From Prochilodus magdalenae (taxonomy: Eukaryota > Chordata > Actinopteri > Characiformes > Prochilodontidae): 64,000 nucleotides of DNA. The notes under the pieces were generated by a model. The model did no database searches and had not been told where the DNA came from. It saw nothing but the letters and a program-made list of their open reading frames with translations. Position numbers and translations under genes: made by a program. The DNA is taken from contig JAMWET010003610.1 of the NCBI GenBank assembly GCA_024036415.1, positions 21,001 through 85,000 on the forward strand, written 5' to 3'. Positions within the stretch are counted from its first letter, which is position 1; every line of letters begins with the position of its first letter. Shown one piece after another: positions 1 to 11,600 of this stretch.

Positions 1-107
1 CCTATGTACTTGTTTTTGTCTATGTGTAATAATATCATATTTAAGTATATTTATAGAAATGAATAAAAAATACTTCTAATTCATCTGTGATGTGTTTTAC
101 CCTGCAG

Positions 108-395
108 AGTTGTTTCAGTGCCCAGTTTGGAGCATAACTTCAGAGCAGAATCTTCGAAGGAGACGTGTTCTTCCTGAGCGGTAGGACCTCCACCATTCTA
201 CCCAGAAAAGAATCACTCACGCAAAATGTGACTTACACCATATATAAAAACCAGCCACATTTTAAAGGCAGGACATATCTTAAACACTACAAGCAGCAGT
301 CAAGCCATGTAATGTGGAAATTTCAACTGTGTGGCTGAAGCCAAGGAGCCATAAAAGAAAAAACCAGCCAAACAGCTGGACTATTAATGTTAAAG
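108..395 (+). CDS. pecam1: Mirror copy of Ig domain 4 exon (palindrome arm 1)
   Basis: Inverted copy of the exon at 7341-7633, with acceptor CCCTGCAG (101-107) and a GTAAGAG donor (396). The 288-bp length and the final GTTAAAG before the donor fit phase 1 better than the arm-2 copy. The interior still changes frame, for example around GATCTTCGAAGGAGACG, and the strand F cysteine region (TGTGTGGCTGAAGCC) is also out of frame. If the palindrome is an assembly artefact, this is the same exon read a second time and should not be counted as another gene copy. Confidence 0.6.
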
Positions 396-1162
396 GTAAG
401 AGCCACTTTCACTGGACTTCAGTGACTTTCATTTTCTCTGGATTTGAGCTTTTTCTCTCTATAGCTAGTCTCTATAGTGTCATGAATCTTTTTTTAATTT
501 ACAGTACAAAATCTCATTTTGCAAAAACCTGAAAAAGCCATAAAAGTACCCTGCTCACAAAATAAAATTAAAAACACAACCAATGAGGGCAAAAAAATTA
601 CTTAAGTACTTTAAGTACTCACCACTTAATAGCACCCTGTAGATGTTACAATGGAAAACGATTCTCCCATCAATGTGCCATGGAAATATAGTAATTTGTT
701 CGATAAATAAATGTCATTGTAAATTCCGGAATATTACAGATGATATAAAATAACTGCTGAACTATGAACGTAAAATTTTAAGCTTTGATTTAAACGTGTC
801 GTTTTATATGACTGGAAATCATTTGCATTTTTTATATTTCCACTTTGTGTTACTGTACTTTCCTACCTTTCACTGTAGAGGGAGGAACGGGTCGTTTTTT
901 AGTGGTTAGTAGTGTGCTGGTTATATTCCTAAAATTTGATTTTCACACTGAAACTTTCCACAAATAGTTTTCACATTATCTAACCCTAGTGTTCACAGTA
1001 ATATCCTGCCATTCACTCTTGACAGCTCAGGTTAAAATAAATTGTTCTCCATAATGTAATTAAATGCATGAATACATCTAAAGAACATTTTCTGCTCTTC
1101 TGTAGAGAGATTCAGGGGTTTTGTTTACAACACTGATTCACTCATTAAACTCCCTCTTGCAG

Positions 1163-1467
1163 TGCCTGTTCTCCATCCCAGTCATCGGTACAGTTGGACA
1201 AGTCATAGTAAAAGAAGCCATTCAGATTCTGATGCGAAGAGTATGCTGGGAAACACTGCCAATCCCCACCTACACTTTACTGAAGTCTCAGAGGGCCCAA
1301 CGTCACAAATGAAACACGAACTGGGCTCTTCTCCGCAGGGTCTATGTTTAATATACCTTACATAGATCACAAAGATGAAGATTCAAAGCTTCACCTGCCA
1401 GGAATGAGAACCAGGGACAAGGATACAGCGAAAATCCAGCCAAGACCCTCAACGCAGCAGTCATTAG
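1163..1467 (+). CDS. pecam1: Mirror copy of Ig domain 5 exon (palindrome arm 1)
   Basis: Inverted copy of 6296-6589, with acceptor CTCTTGCAG (ending 1162) and donor GTGAAA (1468). It reads KEAIQIL before the first cysteine, then a frame change, then TYTLLKSQR, and finally NENQGQGYSENPAKTLNAAVI near the 3' end. Length is 305 bp against 294 in the other arm, the excess being single-base insertions. Comparing the two arms base by base helps locate errors in both. Confidence 0.6.
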
Positions 1468-2145
1468 GTGAAACTCCACAGTCATTGGATAATTCGGACC
1501 AACATGCATAAGTCAGTGTATTACTGTGCATCCAAATGTTCATAGACGCATTTAGATAATTCACCTACTTTTATATGCACCAAATGCTGACACACATGTA
1601 TAATCTTTGATAGCAAAGCATTACCAAATAAGAATGGGATGCTCGCACACATGAGGCCCCATGCCACAGAGCCAAGCTGAGAGGTTTAAAGCCTGGGAAA
1701 AGTCTAGGAATGATGGAACCCATACATTTGGAAGACTGAGTTGGACTGCAGGTTTGTGATCCAGAATTAATCATCCCCCCCTCCGATGTAATCGTCCCTA
1801 CATCAGCACTTGACCTATCTATATGCTTATATAGGTGGCTCAAATTCAAGCAATGTTCCAATTACCAAAGCTGTTTCAATTTAGAGGCTAAGTCTCAGAA
1901 AAGGGTGAGGGCCAGTCTCCATGCTAAAACAGGCAGGGAAAGCACTAAGATGAGCACAAAGGATACCTTTGATACAAATGTGAAAGACAGCTTCAAGTAA
2001 AAACAGTATGGTATAAGAGACGGAACTAATCAAGAGTGCTAAGAAAGTCTGGAAAATCTTTTCTATTTATTTAAGAAAAGGGATGCAGACACAATAGTGT
2101 TTCAGTCAGGTTTTTTTTTACATTAAACTTGTAAAAAACTTGCTA

Positions 2146-2154
2146 TTTTGGTAT

Positions 2155-2189
<35 letters not shown>

Positions 2190-2255
2190 GATATATACTA
2201 TATATATAGATATATATATTTATATATATATATATAATATATATATGGAGATTAA
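2146..2255. repeat. (AT)n microsatellite, arm 1
   Basis: Interrupted AT dinucleotide run. The reverse-complement counterpart is at 5557-5655, with a different repeat length, as expected for polymerase or basecalling slippage. Confidence 0.95.
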
Positions 2256-2642
2256 ATAAAAAGCTTAGGAGGAATATATGTACAAAACAACTATTTTGCA
2301 GTTACCATGTAGTACCAGTCTATCCACAGTACCCCTCGTGGCCTAAAATTGTTTATGATTTCATAGCTAATGGAAATAACTGAACTAACTGTATCAATTA
2401 TGTAAAATTCTAAACATTAAGAAGGTACCACATCTTGGTGAACTTGCATTAAACAGAAAAAACAGTCAGATGCAGATTTGGACTTATACCACATAAATCA
2501 AATTATTAAATCTCATTTGCAATGTAACTCACTGTTGTCATTGCTGTGTAAACAGTGTAGTTCTACAAATTAGTAATTATGTAAATGTTGATAATTATGG
2601 TTCACACCACTCTCCATTTTACCTACACCAATTAGAAACCAG

Positions 2643-2924
2643 TGCCAAGCCAGTGCTTACTCTTTCCCCTAAGGACCACCACAATCACAGAGGGAATGGA
2701 GGTCGATTTGTACTGCAAGTGTCAAGGAGGGCACTGTGCAGGAACTTTCACCTGGGTACCGCCGAGGGTCCACCCTAACATGTCCATACGACGCGTTCTA
2801 CAGGAGTGAAGGAAAATACAAACATCAACCCCAATACCCGAGAACACAAGAGGAAGCTACTACTGTGAGGGCTTTCAACGACGGCTGGTGTGACCAGCAG
2901 TAGCCGTGATGTCAATCTCTTCAG
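2643..2924 (+). CDS. pecam1: Mirror copy of Ig domain 6 exon (palindrome arm 1)
   Basis: Inverted copy of 4857-5155, with acceptor GAAACCAG (ending 2642) and donor GTCAGG (2925). It keeps TITEGMEVDLYCKCQGGHC at the first cysteine, but the following bases are rearranged by small deletions. The exon is 17 bp shorter than the arm-2 copy. The strand F motif survives only across frames (TACTACTGTGAGG). Confidence 0.58.
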
Positions 2925-3544
2925 GTCAGGCTCCAATCACTGCATTAGCTCACCAATCCATTAACCACATAACGATTTTGTGCAGAAGAGGCGATTCAGA
3001 TCTTTAAGGTTTAGAATTGGTGAGAAAGCTGTTTGGTATGTACTGCAGCATTGTTTGGCATTACCTGTATTATCTAATTCTTATCTAAAGTCACACCTAT
3101 AGACAAGCCAGAATCGGACTAAACCAGTAACGCATAAAAAGCTTTATGGGCCAAACTGAGTAAAAACCAACAGATCAGGCCTAGAAAAAAGTAGAAGAAT
3201 CGGTGGTAATGACGTTTTCACAAGCTAACTGGGCAAAATAGAGATGAGATTGGAAGTATAAAGTTTCCACAGGTGCTTTGGCCTTTAGGTAAAGGCACAC
3301 ACAAAGCCCGGCTACTAACAAATCTTATCTTAACCCATAAGAGCCCAGGGGACCCGTTCTCCCCAGAAAGGAAAATAATGGAAGGGTAGGTTATAAGATA
3401 ATAAAGGTTCAGGCTTATTGTGACAAAGAGGTTCACATGCCGTCTTCTGTAAGTATTATAGGGTCATAATACTGGAAAGCATATGTCACAACAAAAAACA
3501 ATTCATAACTGATATTCCATCATGGTTGGTTCTGGAAATGGTGT

Positions 3545-4215
3545 CAGAATTGCCTATATTTTAATATAGAATTGGGTATATGTAAATATAGAATACTAGG
3601 TCTATGTAATACTGAATATGGGTATATGTATATAGAATATGAGTATGTGTATATAGGAAATATGGGGATAGGTAATATAGAATTATGGGCATGTGTAATA
3701 TAGGGAATATTAGGTCTATGTACATAACTGAATATGGGTATATGTAATACTAGGATCATGGGTATATGTAGTATAGAATATGGTATATGTAAATATTAGA
3801 ATAGGGTATATGTAATATAGAGATATGAGTATGTGTAATATAGAATATGTGGTATGTGTAATATAGGAATATGGAGTATATGTAATATAGAATATACCCA
3901 TATTCTATATTACACATACCCATATTCTATATTACACATACATATTATAATTATTACATAGACCCATATTCTATAGTACATATACCCATATTCTATACTA
4001 CATATACCCATATTCTAGATTACATATACCCATATCCAGTATTACATACGACCTATATTCTATAGTTACACATGCCCATTATTTCTAGATTACCACCATA
4101 CCCATATTCTATATTACACATACTCATAGTCTATATTACATATACCCATATTCAGTTATTACATAGACCTATATTCTATATTACATATACCCATATTCTA
4201 TAATTAAATATAGTG
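3545..4215. repeat. AT-rich 22-24-bp tandem repeat at the palindrome centre
   Basis: The unit is close to GAATATGGGTATATGTAATATA. It is repeated imperfectly from 3545 to about 3895 and then continues as its reverse complement (TATATTACATATACCCATATTC) to about 4215. The switch of strand within the array marks the fold-back point. Copies vary by small indels, and some carry a GTCTATGTA variant. Confidence 0.9.
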
Positions 4216-4599
4216 CATTCTGACACCATTTCCAGAACACCATGATGAATATCAGTTATGAAATTGTTGTTGTTGTGACATATGCTTCAGCTATTATGAC
4301 CCTATAATACTTACAGAAGACGGCATGTGACCTCTTTTGTCACAATAAGACTGAACCTTATGATCTTATAACCGACCCTTCATTATTTTCCTTTCTGCCG
4401 GGGGAAACGGGTCTAGGGGCTCTTATGGTATTAAGATAAGATTTGTGTAGTCATCCGCCCGGCTTTGTTTGTGTGTGCCTTTACCTAAAGGCCAAAGACA
4501 CCTGTGAAACTTATACTTCCAATCTCATCTCTATTTTTTGCCAGTTAGCTTGTGAAAACGTCATTACCACCGAGTCTTCTACTTTTTTCTAGCCTGATC

Positions 4600-4732
4600 T
4601 GTGGTGGTTTTTACTCAGTGTGCCCCCATACAGCTGTTTTATGCGTTTACTGACTCGGTTTAGTCCGGATTCTGCTTGTCTATAGGTGTGACTTAGGATA
4701 AGAATGAGAAATACAGGTAATGCCAAACAATG
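4600..4732 (-). CDS. Doubtful transmembrane / juxtamembrane exon
   Basis: About 120 bp after the Ig6 donor, an acceptor-like TATTGCAG (4733-4740) is followed in phase 0 by CLALPVFLILILSHTYRQAE and then a basic stretch with SKRIKQLYGG before a stop. A hydrophobic run followed by basic residues would suit a membrane span with a stop-transfer sequence. However, the hydrophobic run is only about 13 residues, the phase does not match the expected phase 1, and the mirror copy (3049 onward, plus strand) does not keep the frame. It may be intronic chance. Confidence 0.22.
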
Positions 4733-5568
4733 CTGCAATACATAACCAAACACTTCTCACCAAATTCTAACCTTAAAGAAATCTCCTCTTCTGCCACAAA
4801 TGCGTTATGTGTTAATGAATTAGTGAGCTAATGCAGTGAGTGATTGGAGCCCTGACCTGAAAAGATGGACATCACGGCTACTGCATCTGGTCACACCAGC
4901 GTCGTTGAAAGCCTCACAGTAGTAGCTATCCTCTGTGTTCTCGGGTAATTGGGTTGATGTTGTATTTCCTTCACTCCTGTAGGAACGCGTCGTATGGACA
5001 TGTTGGGATGGACCCCTACGCCATAGGTGACGCGGTACCAGGTTGGAAAGTCACTGGCACAGTGCCCTCCTTGACACTGCAGTACAAATCGACCTCCATT
5101 CCCTCTGTGATTGTGTGGTCCCTTAGGGGGAAAGAGTCAGCCACTGGCTTGGACACTGGTTTCTAATTGGTGTAGGGCTAAAATGGAGAGGGGTCAGTGA
5201 ACAGAATTATCAACATTAATAATTACTAATGTGTAGCTACACTGTTACACAGCAATGACACAGTGAGGTTACATGCAAATAGAGATTTATATTTGATTTA
5301 TGTGCATATAAGTCAAATCTGCCATCTGACTGTTTTTCTGGTTAATGCAAAGTCAACAAGATGATGCTGGTACCTTCTTAATGTTTAGAATTTACATAAT
5401 TTGATACAGTTAGTTCAGTTATTTCCATTAGCTATGAATCAGAAAACAATTTAGGCCACGACGAGGTACCTACAAGGTACTTGGGCGATAGACTGGTAAC
5501 TACATGGTACTGCAAAAAAGTGTTGTACATATTCCTCTAGCTTTATTTAATCTCCAATATATATATAT

Positions 5569-5616
<48 letters not shown>

Positions 5617-8600
5617 TATATATACTATATAGAATATATATATATATATATATCCAAAATAGCAAGTTTTTACAAGTTAATGTAAAAAAAACCTGACTGA
5701 AACACTATTGTTCTGCATCCTTTTCTTAATAAATAGAAAAGATTTTCCAGACTTTCTTAGCACTTATTAGTTCCGTCTCTTATACAATAATGTTTACTTG
5801 ATCTGGCTTCACATTGTATCAAAGTATCCACAAGATGCTCATCTAGTGCTTCCCTCCTTTTTAGCATGGAGACTGGCCCTCCCCCTTTTCTGAGACTTAG
5901 CCTCTAAATTGAAACAGCTTGGTATTGGAACATTGCTTGAATTTGAGCCAGCCATATAAGCATTAGATAGGTCAAGTGCTGATGTAGGACGATTACATCG
6001 ATGATTAATTCTGGATCACAAACTTCAGTCCAACTCATCCCAAAGGTATGGGTTCCATCATTCCAGACTTTCCAGGCTTTAAACCTCTCCAGCTGGCTCT
6101 GTGGGCATGGGGCTCATGTGTGCAGAGCATCCCATTCTATTGGTAATGCTTTGCTATCAAGATTATACATGCTGTGTCAGCATTTGGTGCATATAAAAGT
6201 AGGTGAATTATCTAAAGGCGTCTATGAACATTTGGATGCACAGTATACACTGACGTATGCATGTTTGTCAGATTATCAATGACTGTGGAGTTCACCTATG
6301 ACTGCTGCGTTGAGGTCTTGGCTGGATTCGCTGTATCCTGGTCCCTGGTTCTCAGCCTGGCAGGTGACTGAAGCTGTGGATCTCATCTTTGTGATCTATG
6401 TAAGGTATATTAAACAGCAGCCCTGCGGAGAGATCCAGTCGTGTTCATTTGGGACATTGGCCTCTGAAGACTTCAGTAAAGTGTAGGTGATTGGCAGTGA
6501 GTTCCCAAGCATACTCTCGCACAGAATCTGGAAATGGCTTCTTTACTATGACTTGTCCAACTGTACCGATGACTGGGATGGAGACAGCACTGCAAGAGGG
6601 AGTTAATGAGTGAATCAGTGTTGTAACAAAACCATGAATCTCTCTACAGAGGCAGAAATGCTTTCTTTAGATGTATTCATGCATTTAATTCACATATGGA
6701 GAAACATTTATTTTAACCTGAGCTGTCAGAGTGAATGCCCCAGGATATTACTGTGAACAAATAGGGTTAGATAATGTGAAACTATTGTGGAAGTTTCAGT
6801 GTGAAAAAATCAAATTTAGGAATATAACCCAGCAACTACTAACCACTAAAAACGACCCTACCTCCTCCTACAGTGAAAGGGTAAAAAGTCAGTAACAAAG
6901 TGGAAATATAAAAATGCCAAATGATTTCCAGTCATATAAAACGACAAGTTAAATCAAGGCCCTTAAAATTACGTTCATGTGCAGCAGTTATTTATATCAT
7001 CTGTAATATTCCGGAATTTACAATGACATTTATTTAATAAACAAATTACTATAATTCATGGCACATGATGGGAGAATCGTTTCACAGTGGAACATCTACA
7101 GGGGTGCTATTAAGGTGGTGAAGTACTTAAAAGTACTTAAGTAATTTTTGCCCTCATTGGTTGTTGTTTATTTTATTTGTGAGCAGGGTACTTTATGGCT
7201 TTTTCAGGTTTTGCAAATGAGATTTGTACTGTCTTAAAAAAAAAAAAAAAGATTCATGACACTATAGAGACTAAGAGAAGAGAAAAAAGCTCAAATCCAG
7301 AGAAAATGAAAGTCACTGAAGTCAGTGAAGGACTACTTACCTTAACATTAATAGTCAGCTGTTTGATGGTTTTTTTATGCTCTTGGCTTCAGCCACACAG
7401 TGAATGAAATTCCCATTCATGGCTTGACTGGCTGTAATTCGTGTTAGTGTTGAAGATATGTCCTGCCTTTAAAATGTGCTGGTTTTTATATATGGTGTAA
7501 GTCACATTTGCGATTTGTGAGTGATTCTTTTCTGGTAAAGATGGTGGAGGTCCTACAGCTCAGGAAGAACACGTCTCCTTCGAAGATCCTGCTCTGAAGT
7601 TATGCTCAAAAACTGGGCACTGAAAAACAAACTCTGCAGGGTAAAACACATCACAGATGAATTAGAAGTATTTTATTCATTTCTATAAATATACTTAAAT
7701 ATGAATATTATGTACACATAGACAAAAACAAGTACATAGGATACATTTATTCTTTATACTTTTTTGCTTTTATCTTAGGTAAACATATTATTTGATCATA
7801 AATAATAATGTTATCAAACAAATGATAAATAATCAAAATTTCAAAATTTAAAGAAACAAATAAAAAATATTTTTATCATTACAGTACACTTGTACATTTC
7901 TTAAGAATGTATATTTTATACTTTTACTTTTATCTACATTTTTATTTTAAGTTAGATTTCAAAGTATAAAAATAGCTTAGATTGCAGGTATAATTTTTTA
8001 CTTTTAAATATGCATTTGACTTATATTTCAAGCATACTTATTACTTATGTCTACTTTGATGTTTTATCTCAAGTATGTTTTTTTACCCAGATCATAGCAC
8101 TACCCCCACAAGCTTGCTACGGTAGGCCACTAGGCATAATGGGTGCGTCACTTCAGCCACCTCTCTTCTTACCCTAATGCGCCCATCACTACGGAACAGG
8201 GTAAATCTGGACTCATCAGACCACACACCCTTCTTCCATTGCTCCAGAGTCAATCTTTTATGTGTGATCACCGATCACTTTCCTGACCACATTCCTTCCT
8301 CGTGGATGATGTTTCCGTACTGTCCTTCCACTGTTTAATGCGCTGGACAGTTCTGAACCCGATTTTAGCAGTTTTAAGGAATCCTTTTTAGATATTTTTC
8401 TTTGCTTGATGCTTGACGATATTTGACCCTTCTGAAAACAGATTAACATCTTTTCCACGACTACAGGATGTGTCTTTCAACATGGTTTAACAAATGAGAA
8501 GCTACTCACTGCATCAGTTAGGCTTAAAGAACATAATCATCCAACAGTAATTATCCAAAGGCAGTCTGTGACCTATTTTGCTTAGTAAATCCAGGTTGTG

Positions 8601-11600
8601 TTTCATTTTCTGGCCAGGCTGTCTGTCATTTATATCATTCATGCTGTTTACTTGCGGCTTGCTGCTTCAAGCAGACAGTTAAATAACCAAAAAGATTCTG
8701 ATGTCACATGAGTAGCATAATTATTTGGAACAGTTAGTTTTAGCAAGTTTAGAGATTTCCATTTGACTTTTATCTCACAATCGGCAAATGGACCTTACTG
8801 AATTCCAAATGCCATTTTACCTAGAGCTTGATTCATTCCACTGTATCTTTTGTACATACAGTTTTACATTTGCAGAAGAGAAAAAAAAAATCTTTACATA
8901 ATTTTTCAGTTTTGTTTGAAAACATATACACTTGACATATTGGACTCAGAATTGGCTTGCCCTCTTTAGTCTTTAGACTTGGTCCTGACTGATTTAGACG
9001 TGAGTATCTAATAGGCGTGATTCAAGACAGCCACGCAATCAACAATGATGGTCTTGAACGCTACCACCCTACGACTCTATTTGTATCTTTACCATTTTCA
9101 CAAACTTAATATCATTTTCATTCACAACTTTTGAGTTCCATTGTAACCTTCAACTTTCAGATCAGAGATCGTGTAAAAGGAAGAGATGTCGAGAGATAAG
9201 GAATTTCTATAAGGAATTACATCAGCAGTTTAACCCTGAAACATCCCTCTGGGATATGTATATTATAATGGAAAATCTGAGCTGGACAGTTACCTGACAC
9301 CACATAGATTGTCTGTGGAGGTCTTCTGCACATTTAGCCCTTTCTCTGCTTTACACACATACTCTCCCAGAATTTTCGACCCTTGCCTCCAAGCTGTGCA
9401 TGAATGGTTTGTGATCGGACCACAGCAGGCTGTTTTGCATCAGGAAGATTTCAAGGTCACTTTTGGTGGTATCCCCCCCAGGTACCCCCCTGGCACACTG
9501 CAATTAATGTGTACCCGGTCCCCCTCCACGACATTTTTGCACTAGGCCATATTTCTTATTGAAGGAGTAATATTTAAATCTGAAAACGAAGAAATAACAG
9601 AGCAGCACAGTCAAATGTTGCAACAGTTTAACATGCAGTTCAACATGGTTTTCTATTGTATTTACCAATAACTAATAACTGCCACTTCGGCTTTTCACCA
9701 AACACTCCATGTTGTGGTAGACAGAGATTAGGCAATGAAAACATTTGGTGTTTAAGGAAGCTCTGTAGTGGATTGCACAATGCAGTTTCACCTTAACCCT
9801 TAGCTTTGCACAGTCAAACGTCCAAGTAATTTAAAACTAAGATGCAAGCACCTTAGCTTCCTACTAACCAGTTTTAGTTTCCAATCAGAAAACAGGCAAT
9901 CAGGAAGACAGCATTCAACACATCAGCAATGGTGATGTAACACAGCCATATATTCCAAACACAATATGAATTAGAAAAGTAGTTGAATTGAAATAGATCC
10001 CTGCAATCTACTTGATGTATGTTAGTAGTTTGTCATGCTGGTCAGGAAAACAAGTTTCGGTAAACAGCTGGTTTAACTCATCTGACAGATGTTTTAAACA
10101 GCCACTTAATTTGACCAACATTAGCTTTTTTTCATGATTAGAGTCATTTTTCCTTCTTCTGATGCCCTAGGACAGGGTGAGTGTGAGGTATCAAGTACGG
10201 TAACAGCCACTCTGAAACATCCAGGCCTAACATGCACAGAACAGATTAGAGAACTATAGATAGATAGACAGATGAAAAGGGATAATATATATATAAAAGA
10301 ACAGCCAAAAATAACTAAGTATATGTTTAGGTATGCACATTCTGTGTTCCAGATGACTTTACAGAGAAAACAGGACAAAAGTATTAAAAATAACAAGCCA
10401 CTAATTTGGCTAACGGATGGAGAATGGAAATGTTTTTAAATTGCTTTGTGTGACATATGAAAGTGGCAATAAACATCTCACAAAAACCCTGCAGGACATT
10501 TATATTATATTATTACATTATATTATTTGTATTGATCATTTATATAAACTATTTATGTGAATTTATATGTATTTTAAGCTCCCTGGACAAAACAAAAAAT
10601 TGTCACCATACATGTTTATGGTGGTAGTAACTTCAGGATGAAGGGGCATGTGACAGTACTCACAGACTGTGTGGTACAGTGCAGTGAATACCTCACTTCT
10701 ATCTGTGTGGAAAATGGGTCTTAATCCAGATGTTAATGACTGGCAAGAAGGAATGACTGGCATGATGAACATTCAGGAAGATCCACAAATAGGGACTGGC
10801 CAGCGAAATCTTCTTGAAACCCTGTGAGACTACCTGGAACATCAATGCTGCCTACATCCAGAAACTTGTCCAGTCCAGGCCAAAAAACGAATCACCACTG
10901 TTATTCATGCTAGTGGAGGCATTGCACCATATTATGTACATTTCAGTCAGTGACTATTCATACTGAATACAGATATTTTGAGACTTTTACACTATATTAG
11001 ATCAGTTTGTGTACGTTGTCGGTTGCTAACAAGCTGAGAGATGTGTGAACATTTCTGTAAACTGAAAAACATTTCGAGACTACTAAAAGGAAAGTGACAA
11101 ACTGAGAGACCCAAGGTGAGATGAACTGGGAGGTACTTACTTTTCACAATGACTTTTACAGTGTTACTGTTGTTGGAGAGGATCCCGTTGGGATGCAGCA
11201 CATGCCTGTAGTTACAGTGCAGATTGTTTTCTCCTATCTTTTTGAGTGGGATGGTTGCGTTCACTGAGTTGGTTCTGAATATGGTCTTGATTTCTTCACC
11301 ATTACTGAAGAAGGTGAAGAGCATGCTACCCGTCTCCTCTGTTGCACTGCATGTGGCCATTATCTCATCACCCTCATAAACAACACCAGACTGCACCTTC
11401 AGATGTGGAGTCTGTAGGCCTGAATTGGTGGGAATTAGGAAGAGTTATGCATAGTTTAGTCTAAAAACAGGAACAACAAAGAAACTTTACTCGTAGTTTT
11501 GTAGCAATCAATACATTGTATTGGTTCTTGGGTCTTTGTTAAGGAACTTGGACGCCTGATTGGTAGCTTGAATTAGTTAATGCAACTATTAACAATCATG

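Larger units (their letters stand above)
1..7740. repeat. Large palindrome: two ~3.9-kb inverted arms
   Basis: Bases 1-3895 and 3900-7740 are reverse complements of each other along their whole length, apart from many one- to few-base indels and substitutions. Checks made by eye: the first ten bases CCTATGTACT pair with 7731-7740; the exon borders of Ig4, Ig5 and Ig6 pair; and the AT microsatellites at 2146-2250 and 5557-5655 pair. At the centre, GTAATATAGAATAT (3882-3895) pairs perfectly with 3900-3913 around the loop ACCC (3896-3899). Arm 1 begins at or before base 1, so its outer end is not seen. A fold-back or missed-adapter read at a contig end would give this, and so would a real inverted duplication. 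Confidence 0.95.

Noticed and set aside
1163..1365. ITIM-like LHFTEV or TYTLL reading as a cytoplasmic tail exon
   Set aside because: In the context of both arms the segment is the middle of Ig domain 5, which ends with FTCQAENQG. The tail reading is a shifted frame.
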